This document shows positions 1 to 7,410 of a stretch of DNA of 64,000 nt, in pieces; position 1 is the first letter of the stretch, and every line of letters starts with the position of its first letter. Made by a program: the position numbers and the translations under genes. Origin of the DNA: JAJDFU01 sp964640855 (GTDB lineage Bacteria; Bacteroidota; Bacteroidia; Chitinophagales; Saprospiraceae); assembly GCA_964640855.1 (NCBI GenBank), contig CAZXIX010000002.1, forward strand, positions 1 to 64,000, in the 5' to 3' direction. The notes under the pieces are model-generated. The model saw only the letters and a list, made by a program, of their open reading frames with translations. It was not told where the DNA came from and searched no databases.

Positions 1-545
1 CTGAAAGGGGCGACAAGCTCGCCCTCGATGGAAGGTTGGCCCAGAAAGACGGAGCTGATCGAAGCCGTGATGGCCGCCAGGATCAGGAATTGGGTTTTGA
101 TCGCGATGGAGGTGCTGATAAAAGCCAGGATGGTCAGGATCAGCAGGAAAACGCTTCCGGTGAGCCGAAATCCGTTGATGTCGGTCGGGAAGCCCCAGTA
201 GGCGTTGAAGCTTTCTGCAAAACCGACCAGGTACAAGGCTATGCTCAAGGCCGTCCCCACAAACAGGGTCAGGCCAATGGCTCCGCCGATCGGAAGCCCC
301 AGGCTGCGGGAAAGCATGTAGTAAACCCCGCAGATCCCCACTTTTTTGTCGGTGGCAACGGAGGAAATGCTCAGGCCGGTGCTGATCGAGATCACATTGG
401 CGACGACGATGATGAGGAGGCTCCCCCAGAGGCCTGCATTGCCCACGACCCAGCCCATGCGGAGGTACATGATCACCCCCAGGATGGTCAGGATGGAAGG
501 GGTGAATACCCCGTCGAAAGCGCCGAACTTTTTCTGCTTGCTCAT
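1..545 (-). CDS. SLC12-type cation-chloride cotransporter / amino acid permease, N-terminal part (cut by window edge)
   Basis: The minus-strand frame opens at ATG 545 and stays open to the left edge, giving about 181 residues of a longer membrane transporter. It begins MSKQKKFGAFDGVFTPSI, followed by LTILGVIMYLRMGWVVG, the first transmembrane segment typical of the SLC12 (Na-K-Cl cotransporter) family. Three or four more hydrophobic helices follow at about residues 38-60, 80-105 and 122-160. An in-frame TGA directly precedes the ATG, so the start is fixed. Family members move Cl- with Na+/K+ or act as amino acid permeases; the substrate cannot be told from this part. A strong hairpin (624-660) lies in the leader. 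The family is clear, the specificity is not. Confidence 0.85.
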   Translation of the reverse strand, partial: MSKQKKFGAFDGVFTPSILTILGVIMYLRMGWVVGNAGLWGSLLIIVVANVISISTGLSISSVATDKKVGICGVYYMLSRSLGLPIGGAIGLTLFVGTALSIALYLVGFAESFNAYWGFPTDINGFRLTGSVFLLILTILAFISTSIAIKTQFLILAAITASISSVFLGQPSIEGELVAPF

Positions 546-1107
546 TCAGCTCGCAGGATACATAATTTGGGAGGGGATGCCAAATGAGGTAGAGTCAGGT
601 GCTTGGGTGACGGAAGACAAAAGCGGGCATTTCACCACGCATGATCCGCTGAAATGCCCGAATAAGGTAATTGGTATGGGCTTTGGCTTGCCGCGTGGGA
701 TGTTCGAGAAGCATGTAGTCGTCCAGTTCGCTTGGTTCCTGCTGGTAAGGAGTCACTGCCTTCTTCTTGAAAACCTACAGGGTCAGTCCAATTTCCGCTG
801 GTCCCGGGGGCTCTCTTGAGCCAAAAGCCAACGCCATATGCACAGCATGGGCGACGATTGGTTTTTTATTCCAGGCGTCTAAATCACTAAACTTTTTTTT
901 GGCTGGTTTATCTCTTGTCTGTCCATTATTTTACAGGCGATACCCGCTTAGTTGCTCCGGGAAGAGAAAGTAGAGCTTCGGTGTATATTGGGGGCCGTTT
1001 CCTAAAAAAAAGCCGCTCTTCTTGCAGGAAGTGGGAAGAGCAGGCAGGCGGAAGGATCAACAAGGATCAAGACCCGATTCCATTACATAACCATACAAAT
1101 ACGGCCT
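546..1107. other. Intergenic region with a strong hairpin; no gene seen
   Basis: About 560 bases separate the divergent transporter and the gene at 1108. Open frames here are short or shadow the transporter, and none has a recognisable product. The only clear structure is the inverted repeat at 624-660. Confidence 0.6.
624..660 (-). terminator. 11-bp perfect hairpin upstream of the transporter
   Basis: CGGGCATTTCA (624-634) pairs perfectly with TGAAATGCCCG (650-660) across a 15-base loop. Read on the minus strand the stem is followed by CTTTTGTCTT, which resembles an intrinsic terminator. It lies about 80 bases upstream of the transporter start on the same strand, so it could be a leader attenuator or end a short upstream transcript. 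Confidence 0.4.
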
Positions 1108-1914
1108 ATGTCAGCCCTAAAGATCACCGACCTTTTTAATACCCTGGAAGAAACACGCGCTACCCTGCTAACAGCCATGAACGGAGATGGTATAGTCAGT
1201 CGGGCAGACCTGAAACGTTTGCTTCAACAAACCGAAGACCCGCTCAGGAAGAGGTTCCTGGAATTCTTCTTCGGCTTTCTCATCAAATTGGAAAACCGGC
1301 CCAGGATGCGTGTCACCGAAGAAGTCATTGATAGGGGCATGGCCTTTATCCGGGAGCAGATCATTCCCCAATTTGAGATCCGGGAAAGTTTTGCGGACGC
1401 CACCAATCAGGAAATCGCTCAAATCCACGAGTCGGCCTTCCCAATGGCGATGGAACTCCTCCGGATTACAGCCAGCCAGCAATCCCTGGACCCCAAAGCC
1501 GTGAGTGAGCAAATTGCCGAATTAAGCGAGGGGCTCTTTTTTGATGATTATGGCTCTGAAGCCGCCATAGCGATCGAATCCTTCTTTCTGGAACATCCGG
1601 ACCAAACATTGACTCCGGAATCCTTTGTGCAGGCTTTAGGCGTAGATCCGAATACGCCCAAAGGGGTGGTAGCCCGCTTTGACCCGGCCGACGGGGTACT
1701 ACTCACCTTTGTAGAACAGCACTTTCGTACCGAGGGTGCCGAGTCTGCGCGAAGGCTGGTGGAACTTATGCAGCAAAATCTAAAGGACCATACCATCATC
1801 GTACTTGGAGAAGACAACCACCCGGACCTGGAGTCCAACCATCCTGTGTATGTGGTAGGCATGGGGGAAAACGGGGATTTGGCGGGTTTCGAATCCGTGG
1901 TGATCTGGACGTAG
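1108..1914 (+). CDS. Conserved hypothetical protein with NuiA-like C-terminus
   Basis: A 268-residue protein without signal peptide or membrane segment, starting at ATG 1108. The N-terminal two thirds are helical and acidic and were not recognised. The last 45 residues (TIIVLGEDNHP, then VYVVGMGENGDLAGFESVVIWT-like strands) resemble the end of the nuclease A inhibitor (NuiA) family, where a hydrophobic-Gly-x4-Gly-x2-AGx4VV pattern closes the fold. This is a weak pattern match. An HNH protein follows about 310 bases downstream on the same strand, and a possible terminator hairpin lies between them. The function is unknown. Confidence 0.6.
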   Translation: MSALKITDLFNTLEETRATLLTAMNGDGIVSRADLKRLLQQTEDPLRKRFLEFFFGFLIKLENRPRMRVTEEVIDRGMAFIREQIIPQFEIRESFADATNQEIAQIHESAFPMAMELLRITASQQSLDPKAVSEQIAELSEGLFFDDYGSEAAIAIESFFLEHPDQTLTPESFVQALGVDPNTPKGVVARFDPADGVLLTFVEQHFRTEGAESARRLVELMQQNLKDHTIIVLGEDNHPDLESNHPVYVVGMGENGDLAGFESVVIWT

Positions 1915-2227
1915 AATAACCAGGAGCGATGCTTTTGTAGGTCTTAGAAAATGAGCGTTTCAGGAAAATGGATCGGATGCTCCATTTTCGACAAGCTCTG
2001 CTGGGTCCGAATTTGAAAAAAGGTTAAGTCTAATTTCAACCCATTGGTAATCCTGCCAAAACGGCTGGAACAAGCAGCCAAAAAGAGGAGATGTTTTAAG
2101 TTTGACTTTCTAAATGGTCTTTACAATTGGGGAAGTCTAAATACCGGCCTGTCCGTTTTTTCCCTACCCAATCTACGAACTGCCTAGAATCCATTCCTTT
2201 GTTTTGAACCCTTTGAATGGAGCGGGG
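1915..2227. other. Intergenic region, no gene seen
   Basis: About 310 bases between two co-directional genes. It contains the hairpin at 1965-1988 and otherwise no supported coding or RNA feature. Confidence 0.5.
1965..1990 (+). terminator. Possible terminator hairpin after the NuiA-like gene
   Basis: AAAATGGA (1965-1972) pairs with TCCATTTT (1981-1988) around an 8-base loop, about 50 bases after the upstream stop codon. The stem is AT-rich and the T tract is part of the stem, so this is only a plausible intrinsic terminator. Confidence 0.35.
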
Positions 2228-2539
2228 ATGGATCCGAACTTACTTTTCTTACTTATTGCTGCCGCAGCCATTTTCTGGTTTAAAGCGGTTTTCAGAAACT
2301 GGATTTTCAGTAAGAAACGCATTCGGCGGCGAGACTATTACCGCAATGTTTATCTCCAATCGGAGGACTGGAAGCGAAAGCGTTATGTGGTTCTGAAAAG
2401 AGACAACTGGCGGTGTGTCTATTGCGGAGGGCGAGCCACGGAAGTTCACCACAAAAAATATGCCCGGCGTATTGGGAGAGAGCCGATTAAATGGCTTGTC
2501 TCGATATGTAAGTCCTGTCATGATACCATACATCATTGA
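2228..2539 (+). CDS. Membrane-anchored HNH endonuclease-like protein
   Basis: A 103-residue protein from ATG 2228; a TTG at 2204 in the same frame is less likely. Residues 5-22 form a hydrophobic helix, followed by a strongly basic stretch (residues 29-35). The C-terminal half is a compact HNH domain: C63-x2-C66, EVHH (72-75), C94-x2-C97 and H98/H102, that is, a zinc-binding treble-clef nuclease core. HNH proteins cut DNA; here the anchor would hold the domain at the membrane, with positive-inside charge predicting the cytoplasmic face. No toxin or restriction partner is adjacent apart from the NuiA-like gene upstream. The domain call is firm, the role open. Confidence 0.8.
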   Translation: MDPNLLFLLIAAAAIFWFKAVFRNWIFSKKRIRRRDYYRNVYLQSEDWKRKRYVVLKRDNWRCVYCGGRATEVHHKKYARRIGREPIKWLVSICKSCHDTIHH

Positions 2540-2586
2540 AGCGGAAAGCTATTCTGCTTATCAGGGTCGGCAACTTCAGTCGCTGC

Positions 2587-2611
2587 GGCGGATGAATCCG
2601 CCGGTCCTTTC
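2587..2611. terminator. GC-rich hairpin between convergent genes
   Basis: GGCGGAT (2587-2593) and ATCCGCC (2596-2602) form a tight inverted repeat in the gap between the HNH gene and mnmE, which converge. On the plus strand it is followed by a pyrimidine-rich GGTCCTTTCC. It could serve as a terminator for the HNH gene; there is no long T run. Confidence 0.35.
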
Positions 2612-4099
2612 CTACTTCCCGATACAAAACCTTCCAAAAATATTCCCCAGCAGATCGTCTGTGCTCACCTCGCCAGTGATCTCCCCCAGATCCTGCATGG
2701 CCGCCCGGATATCCAAAGCCACCAGATCAGATGGGATGCCGGCTTCAAGCCCCTCCAGCACTTTTTCCAGATCCTGATCGGCCCGCTGCAGGGCCTCCAC
2801 ATGGCGCGCATTCGTCAGGATGACTCCCTCGGTTGACAGCCCCTGAGCAATCGCCACTTCATAGAGTCTTTCTTTGAGAAAAGAGATGTTCATTTCATTG
2901 ACGGCAGAGACGGGAACCCAAAGGTTTCTCAACTCTATTTTTTTAATTCTCAGGTTTAAAGGAGCGTCCTCTAAACCCTCGCCTTTCAACTCTAAACTAC
3001 TCTCCTCTCTGGTCTCGGGTCTCGGGTTTCCCGATGAGAAGTAATCTTCGAATCGGGTGTACGGATTCAGGTCCATCTTGTTCGCTACGATCAGCAGCTG
3101 CATGCCTGGCTGCACCAACCGCTCCAGATCTTCCCGGACCTGCCTGGGTTGGGTTTGTATCACGTCGAACACATACACCAGCACCGCCGACTGCCGGATC
3201 TTTTCCAGGGTTCGCTTCACCCCCATAGCCTCGATCGTATCCGCTGCGTCCCGGATACCGGCCGTATCGATCAGCCGAAAGTCCACCCCCTGGATATTGA
3301 GTACCTCTTCGATGGTATCCCGCGTCGTGCCCGCAATGTCGCTGACCAGGGCCCGGTCCTCCTGCAACAGGGCGTTCAGCAAGGTGCTTTTGCCTGCATT
3401 GGGCCGGCCGGCGATCACCGTACTCACGCCATGCTTGATGGCATTCCCCAAAGCAAAGGATTGGATCAGCTTTGCGATCAATTCCCGGATTCCCCCTACC
3501 AATTTCAACAACTCCGTGCGGTCGGCGAATTCCACATCCTCTTCCCCGAAATCCAGTTCCAGTTCGATCAGGCTGGCAAAATCCAGCAGCTTTTGGCGCA
3601 GTTGCCGGATCTCCTGGCTTACGCCGCCCCGCATTTGCCGGAGGGCGATCCGGTGGGTGGAAGCGGAGCGCGAGGCGATCAGGTCGGCCACCGCCTCGGC
3701 CTGGCTCAGGTCCATCTTGCCGTGTAAAAAGGCCCGCATCGTGAATTCTCCCGGCTGGGCCAGACGGGCCTGGCCGGAAGTGAACAGGCCCAATATTTGC
3801 TGAATGATATAGGGCGAACCGTGACAACTGACCTCCACTACGTCTTCGCCCGTGTAGGAATGCGGAGCCTTGAAGAGCGTCACAACCACTTCGTCCAAGA
3901 CCTTACCGTCCCGGTCCCGGATGCTGCCAAAATGAGCCGTATGGCTTTTTTGTTCAGTCAGTTCCTTTCCCTGAAAATATCCATCCACGATGGGCAAGGA
4001 CTCCGTACCCGAGAGCCGGATGACAGCGATAGCGCCCTCTCCCTGCGGCGTGCTCAGGGCAACGATGGTGTCTTCGAGTTGGTGGATGGAATACTTCAT
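2612..4099 (-). CDS. mnmE: tRNA uridine-5-carboxymethylaminomethyl(34) synthesis GTPase MnmE
   Basis: A 495-residue GTPase that acts with MnmG to modify the wobble uridine of tRNAs in the cytoplasm. The N-terminal folate-binding domain opens with DTIVALSTPQGEGAIAVIRLSG. A helical domain follows, with an inserted G domain: GRPNAGKST (P-loop, about residue 230), TRDTIEE (switch), DTAG (about 277) and NKMD (about 339). The C-terminus ends FCIGK, holding the conserved catalytic Cys. Between NKMD and the VSA (G5) motif lie about 55 residues instead of the usual 20 or so; the extra DNA (about 2936-3048) is low-complexity and looks like an intergenic repeat (see findings). Start ATG 4099. It converges with the HNH gene. 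Confidence 0.97.
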   Translation of the reverse strand: MKYSIHQLEDTIVALSTPQGEGAIAVIRLSGTESLPIVDGYFQGKELTEQKSHTAHFGSIRDRDGKVLDEVVVTLFKAPHSYTGEDVVEVSCHGSPYIIQQILGLFTSGQARLAQPGEFTMRAFLHGKMDLSQAEAVADLIASRSASTHRIALRQMRGGVSQEIRQLRQKLLDFASLIELELDFGEEDVEFADRTELLKLVGGIRELIAKLIQSFALGNAIKHGVSTVIAGRPNAGKSTLLNALLQEDRALVSDIAGTTRDTIEEVLNIQGVDFRLIDTAGIRDAADTIEAMGVKRTLEKIRQSAVLVYVFDVIQTQPRQVREDLERLVQPGMQLLIVANKMDLNPYTRFEDYFSSGNPRPETREESSLELKGEGLEDAPLNLRIKKIELRNLWVPVSAVNEMNISFLKERLYEVAIAQGLSTEGVILTNARHVEALQRADQDLEKVLEGLEAGIPSDLVALDIRAAMQDLGEITGEVSTDDLLGNIFGRFCIGK

Positions 4100-4266
4100 A
4101 AACTCGAAAATGCGAAAATTCGGGAATCCGGCGAACGACTGCCCTCCGATAGGCTTTCAAAATTGTTCTGTTGTGGCAGGAGTTTATCATTCCATCCTGC
4201 GCCAGCCTTTTAAAAGAAACGCGAACTCCGGGGACCAACTCCAGCCGATGGCCGGGCCAGCGGTCA

Positions 4267-5130
4267 TCAAGACCGGAAGGCGTCCAGGTAATCGGACAGG
4301 AATTCTCCGATGGAGCGGGGCGTTCGACCCAGGACCTCTTTTACCGAGGAGGTCGCCGGCGTCGTTTTTTCCGATTCCCATATTTCCATCATCGTCACCA
4401 GGTCGCGAGCCAGGAAGTCGGGCATTTGCATTTTCACCATGGCCTCGTAAGCCGCCTCTCCGGGGATGGGCACGTAGGTGATGTCTTTTTGGAGCTGCTT
4501 GGTCAGGGATTCTGCAATGTCCTGATAGGAAATGGGGTTGGGACCCGTCAAATCCAGGATTTCGTTCTCGTGTCCCTCTTTGATGAGCAGGTTGGCGGCC
4601 ACCTCGCCGATATCCCGGGCGTCGATCATGGGAATTTCACCGTATCCCATGGGGGCGTAAATTTTCCCCTCTTCCGCAATCGTAGGGGCAAACCCCAGCA
4701 GGTTTTGCATGAAACTGTGCGGGCGAAGAATGGTATAAGGTATACCGGACTTCTGCAAATACTGATCGACGGCTGCGTGTTCCCGGATCATCAAGACCCG
4801 GGAATCGGGATCCGCGCCCATGGCGGAAATACGGACGATGTATTCGACCCCCGCTTTTTTTGCCTGATCTATGACGGCGGACTCCAGCTCCTTTTTGTCC
4901 TTACTGGCCGGACTGACCATAAAAAGCTTTTTGATGCCCTCGAAAGCTCCCTCGAGCGAGTCGGGTTTCTGGTAATCTCCCTGCGCTATTTCGAAACGCT
5001 TGGCAATATGGGGAGCCAGTTTCTCGGGATGGCGCACCAAAACCCGGCAAGGGGTGCTGTAGGAGATAAAGTATTCTGCAACGACCGGGCCAATGGTTCC
5101 GGTGGCTCCGGTTACCAGGATTTCTGGCAT
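4267..5130 (-). CDS. NmrA-like NAD(P)-binding protein (atypical short-chain dehydrogenase)
   Basis: A 287-residue Rossmann-fold protein. Residues 3-14 hold the dinucleotide-binding motif ILVTGATGTIGP (GxxGxxG). The pattern LLSxAxK-like FMVSPASKDKKE, IRISAMGADPDSR and ILRPHSFMQNLL is typical of NmrA/quinone-oxidoreductase-like (SDR5/QOR2-type) proteins, which bind NAD(P) and act as redox sensors or reduce quinones. ATG 5130 is chosen over the GTG two codons upstream because it places the first beta strand right after the start. It sits 30 bases downstream of mtnA on the same strand and may be the last gene of that transcript. The substrate is unknown. Confidence 0.82.
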   Translation of the reverse strand: MPEILVTGATGTIGPVVAEYFISYSTPCRVLVRHPEKLAPHIAKRFEIAQGDYQKPDSLEGAFEGIKKLFMVSPASKDKKELESAVIDQAKKAGVEYIVRISAMGADPDSRVLMIREHAAVDQYLQKSGIPYTILRPHSFMQNLLGFAPTIAEEGKIYAPMGYGEIPMIDARDIGEVAANLLIKEGHENEILDLTGPNPISYQDIAESLTKQLQKDITYVPIPGEAAYEAMVKMQMPDFLARDLVTMMEIWESEKTTPATSSVKEVLGRTPRSIGEFLSDYLDAFRS

Positions 5131-5160
5131 AATCACTTGTTCTTTTCGACAATATAAAAA

Positions 5161-6277
5161 CTAGGACTGAGTCTGAACGGCCCTTTCGGGAAACAATTTC
5201 AGAAGCCCGGCCTCTGAAGCCTCGCAAATACCGCGTTCGGTGATCAGGCCGCTCACCAGACGGGCCGGGGTGACGTCAAAAGCGTAATTGGCAGCCGGGC
5301 TGTCCAGAGGGCTGATCCGAACCTGGCCCATGGCATCCCCGTCCCAACCCCGAACTTCGTGTACTTCCTGCTCGGTCCGCTCCTCAATGGGGATCTCGCG
5401 CAGGCCGTCGCTGATCTCCCAATCGATGCTTCCCGACGGAAGAGCTACGTAGAAGGGCACCCGATTGTCTTTGGCCGCCAGAGCTTTGAGGTAGGTGCCG
5501 ATCTTGTTGGCTACATCGCCCTTCCGAGTGGTTCGGTCTGTGCCTACGATGACTAGATCTACCTGTCCGTGTTGCATCAGATGGCCGCCCGCGTTGTCGG
5601 TGATGATGGTGTGGGGTACCCCGTGCTGGCCCAATTCAAAGGCCGTCAGGCGAGCACCCTGGTTGCGGGGGCGGGTCTCATCAACCCAGACGTGTACGGG
5701 AATTCCCTTGTCATGGGCCAGGTAGATCGGCGCCGTGGCCGTTCCGTAGTCTATGCAGGCCNNNNNNNNNNTTGCAGTGCGTCAGCACGTTGACGGGGCG
5801 ATCCGGGTGATCCTGGTGAATTTTTTCCAGCAGGGGCAGCCCCTGTTCGCCGATCATCCGGCAGGCTTCCGCACTTTCGTCGGCCAGGGCATGGGCAGCC
5901 CGAAGCGCCGCCCGGGACTTCTGCGCCGGATCGGGTTCCCGGTCGATGGCGGTCCGAATCCTTCGAAGGGCGTGGAAAAGGTCCACCGCGGTGGGCCGTG
6001 TGGCGGCAAGGAGTTCCTGGTAGGCATCCAGCTTTTCCCCGAGGGAATCTCCGGCCCGCACCAGCGTAGCCAGATAAAGCCCATATGCTGCGGTGGCACC
6101 GACCATCGGCGCTCCCCGCACATGCATTTCGCGGATGGCACGAGCGGCATCTTCCGGTGTCCTCAAATCTTCGATCACCCATTGGAAGGGAAGGAAACGC
6201 TGATCGATGACCTGTACCACCTCCGGTTCGCCTTCCTTCAACCCAATGGATCGAAAATATTGTCCGTTGAGTTTCAT
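5161..6277 (-). CDS. mtnA: S-methyl-5-thioribose-1-phosphate isomerase (interrupted by an assembly gap)
   Basis: MtnA converts methylthioribose-1-phosphate to methylthioribulose-1-phosphate in the methionine salvage pathway. The part before the gap (from ATG 6277) shows VRGAPMVGATAAYGLY and NVLTHC. After the gap comes CIDYGTATAPIYLAHDKGIP, VWVDETRPRNQGARLTAFEL and GTDRTTRKGDVANKIGTY, with the catalytic Cys and Asp regions of the family. The 10-N run at 5762-5771 breaks the frame only because its length is a placeholder: the family motif NAGWLA would need 12 bases there. The gene is therefore judged intact. It lies between the prenyl synthase (58 bases) and the NmrA-like gene (30 bases), all on the minus strand. 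Confidence 0.93.
5762..5771. other. Scaffold gap (10 N) inside mtnA
   Basis: Ten unresolved bases. Flanking codons read THC-N before the gap and A-CIDYG after it, which fits a missing 12 bases encoding the middle of the conserved NAGWLA motif. Confidence 0.95.
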
Positions 6278-6335
6278 GATATTTTGTTTTCAGTTGTCAA
6301 CCCTTAACGCCCAGGCTTTCATGCCAGCCTCCGCC

Positions 6336-7322
6336 TCAATGATCCCTCAGAAATATCGATTCCGCCAGGCCGGAAAGGGTTTCCTTCCTTTTGTCATCCT
6401 GATCGATCTCCGTCAATTTTGCCTCTGCTTTTCGGTAGTACGACTGGCTAAGTTCCAGTCCCCATTCCCGAATTCCCAGTTCTTCGAATATATTCAGGGT
6501 TTCCCGGATCTTTTTTTCTTGATCCGGTTCGGATTGCAAAGCTTGTAGTTGGCGGCGTTTCGCTTCGCCCGCTCGTTCCAGGGCTTCTATATAAAGGCAG
6601 GTTTTTTTGTTCTGGACGATATCCCCGCCGATGCGCTTGCCGAATTTTTCGCCCTCGCCAAAGGCGTCCAGCCAATCGTCCTTGATCTGGAAAGCCAACC
6701 CCATATTCAAGCCGAAATCGTAAATGCGATCGAGGTCCCGGGGGGAGGCCTCTCCCAGGATAGCCCCAATCCGAAGGGCCGCGGCCAGCAAGACGGAGGT
6801 TTTGTATTCGATCATTTTCAGGTAATCCTCCAGGGCTACAGTCTTTTCCTTCTCAAACTTCATGTCCAGTTCCTGCCCCTCGATCACTTCTTCGGCAGCC
6901 CGATTGAAGACGTGCAGGGCCTTGGCCAGTACTTGTTCGGGTGATCGAGCCAATTGTTTATAGACGTGGATAAACATCATGTCGCCCGCCAGGATCGCCC
7001 GGTTGTTTCCGTATTTGACGTGAACGGCTGGGCGGCCCCTCCGAACGCTAGCTTCATCCATGATGTCGTCGTGGACCAGAGAAAAATTGTGAAACAACTC
7101 AATGGCAAAGGCGGCGGGCAGGGCCTCTTCGACGTCGCCTCCGAAAAGATCGGCGGCAGCCAGGAGCAGCAGGGGACGTATGCGCTTTCCGGGTTGGGAA
7201 ATGAAATAATAAAAAGGTTCGTAGAGCGGGTTGGCCGCGTAGGGCAGAATATCCTTTGCGTAAGCCTCATTGTACAATTCCAGGAGTTCGTCCAGGCTAC
7301 GTGTATTGACTGCAGTGCCCAT
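6336..7322 (-). CDS. Polyprenyl diphosphate synthase (farnesyl/geranylgeranyl type)
   Basis: A 328-residue trans-prenyltransferase that condenses IPP with allylic diphosphates in the cytoplasm. It has GKRIRP (PPi/IPP binding), the first Asp-rich motif in LVHDDIMDEASVRRGRP (DDxxD), GDMMF, and the second motif KDDWLDAFG. The residues just before the first DDxxD (FHNFSLVHDD) contain Phe at the -5 and -8 region, consistent with a short-chain (C15-C20) product. Immediately upstream on the same strand is the oxidosqualene cyclase (88 bases), so the likely job is to make farnesyl diphosphate for squalene synthase encoded nearby. The exact chain length cannot be fixed from sequence alone. Confidence 0.93.
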   Translation of the reverse strand: MGTAVNTRSLDELLELYNEAYAKDILPYAANPLYEPFYYFISQPGKRIRPLLLLAAADLFGGDVEEALPAAFAIELFHNFSLVHDDIMDEASVRRGRPAVHVKYGNNRAILAGDMMFIHVYKQLARSPEQVLAKALHVFNRAAEEVIEGQELDMKFEKEKTVALEDYLKMIEYKTSVLLAAALRIGAILGEASPRDLDRIYDFGLNMGLAFQIKDDWLDAFGEGEKFGKRIGGDIVQNKKTCLYIEALERAGEAKRRQLQALQSEPDQEKKIRETLNIFEELGIREWGLELSQSYYRKAEAKLTEIDQDDKRKETLSGLAESIFLRDH

Positions 7323-7410
7323 TGGATTCGGTTTGGCCAGATTTTAAAGAGAAGGGCAAGATAGGGAGCCCCCGGCTTTGTCCGCACGATTTTACCCGCC
7401 TAATACGGAA

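Noticed and set aside
36..587. Plus-strand open frame at the left edge (Asp/Gln/Gly-rich)
   Set aside because: The minus strand encodes a clear SLC12-type membrane protein here; the low-complexity plus-strand translation is its antisense.
915..1139. Short plus-strand open frame before the NuiA-like gene
   Set aside because: It overlaps the start of a better supported gene and has no conserved sequence.
2936..3048. Possible CRISPR-like or tandem array inside mnmE
   Set aside because: The repeats are short, irregular and without spacers of constant length; they are low-complexity DNA within an open frame.
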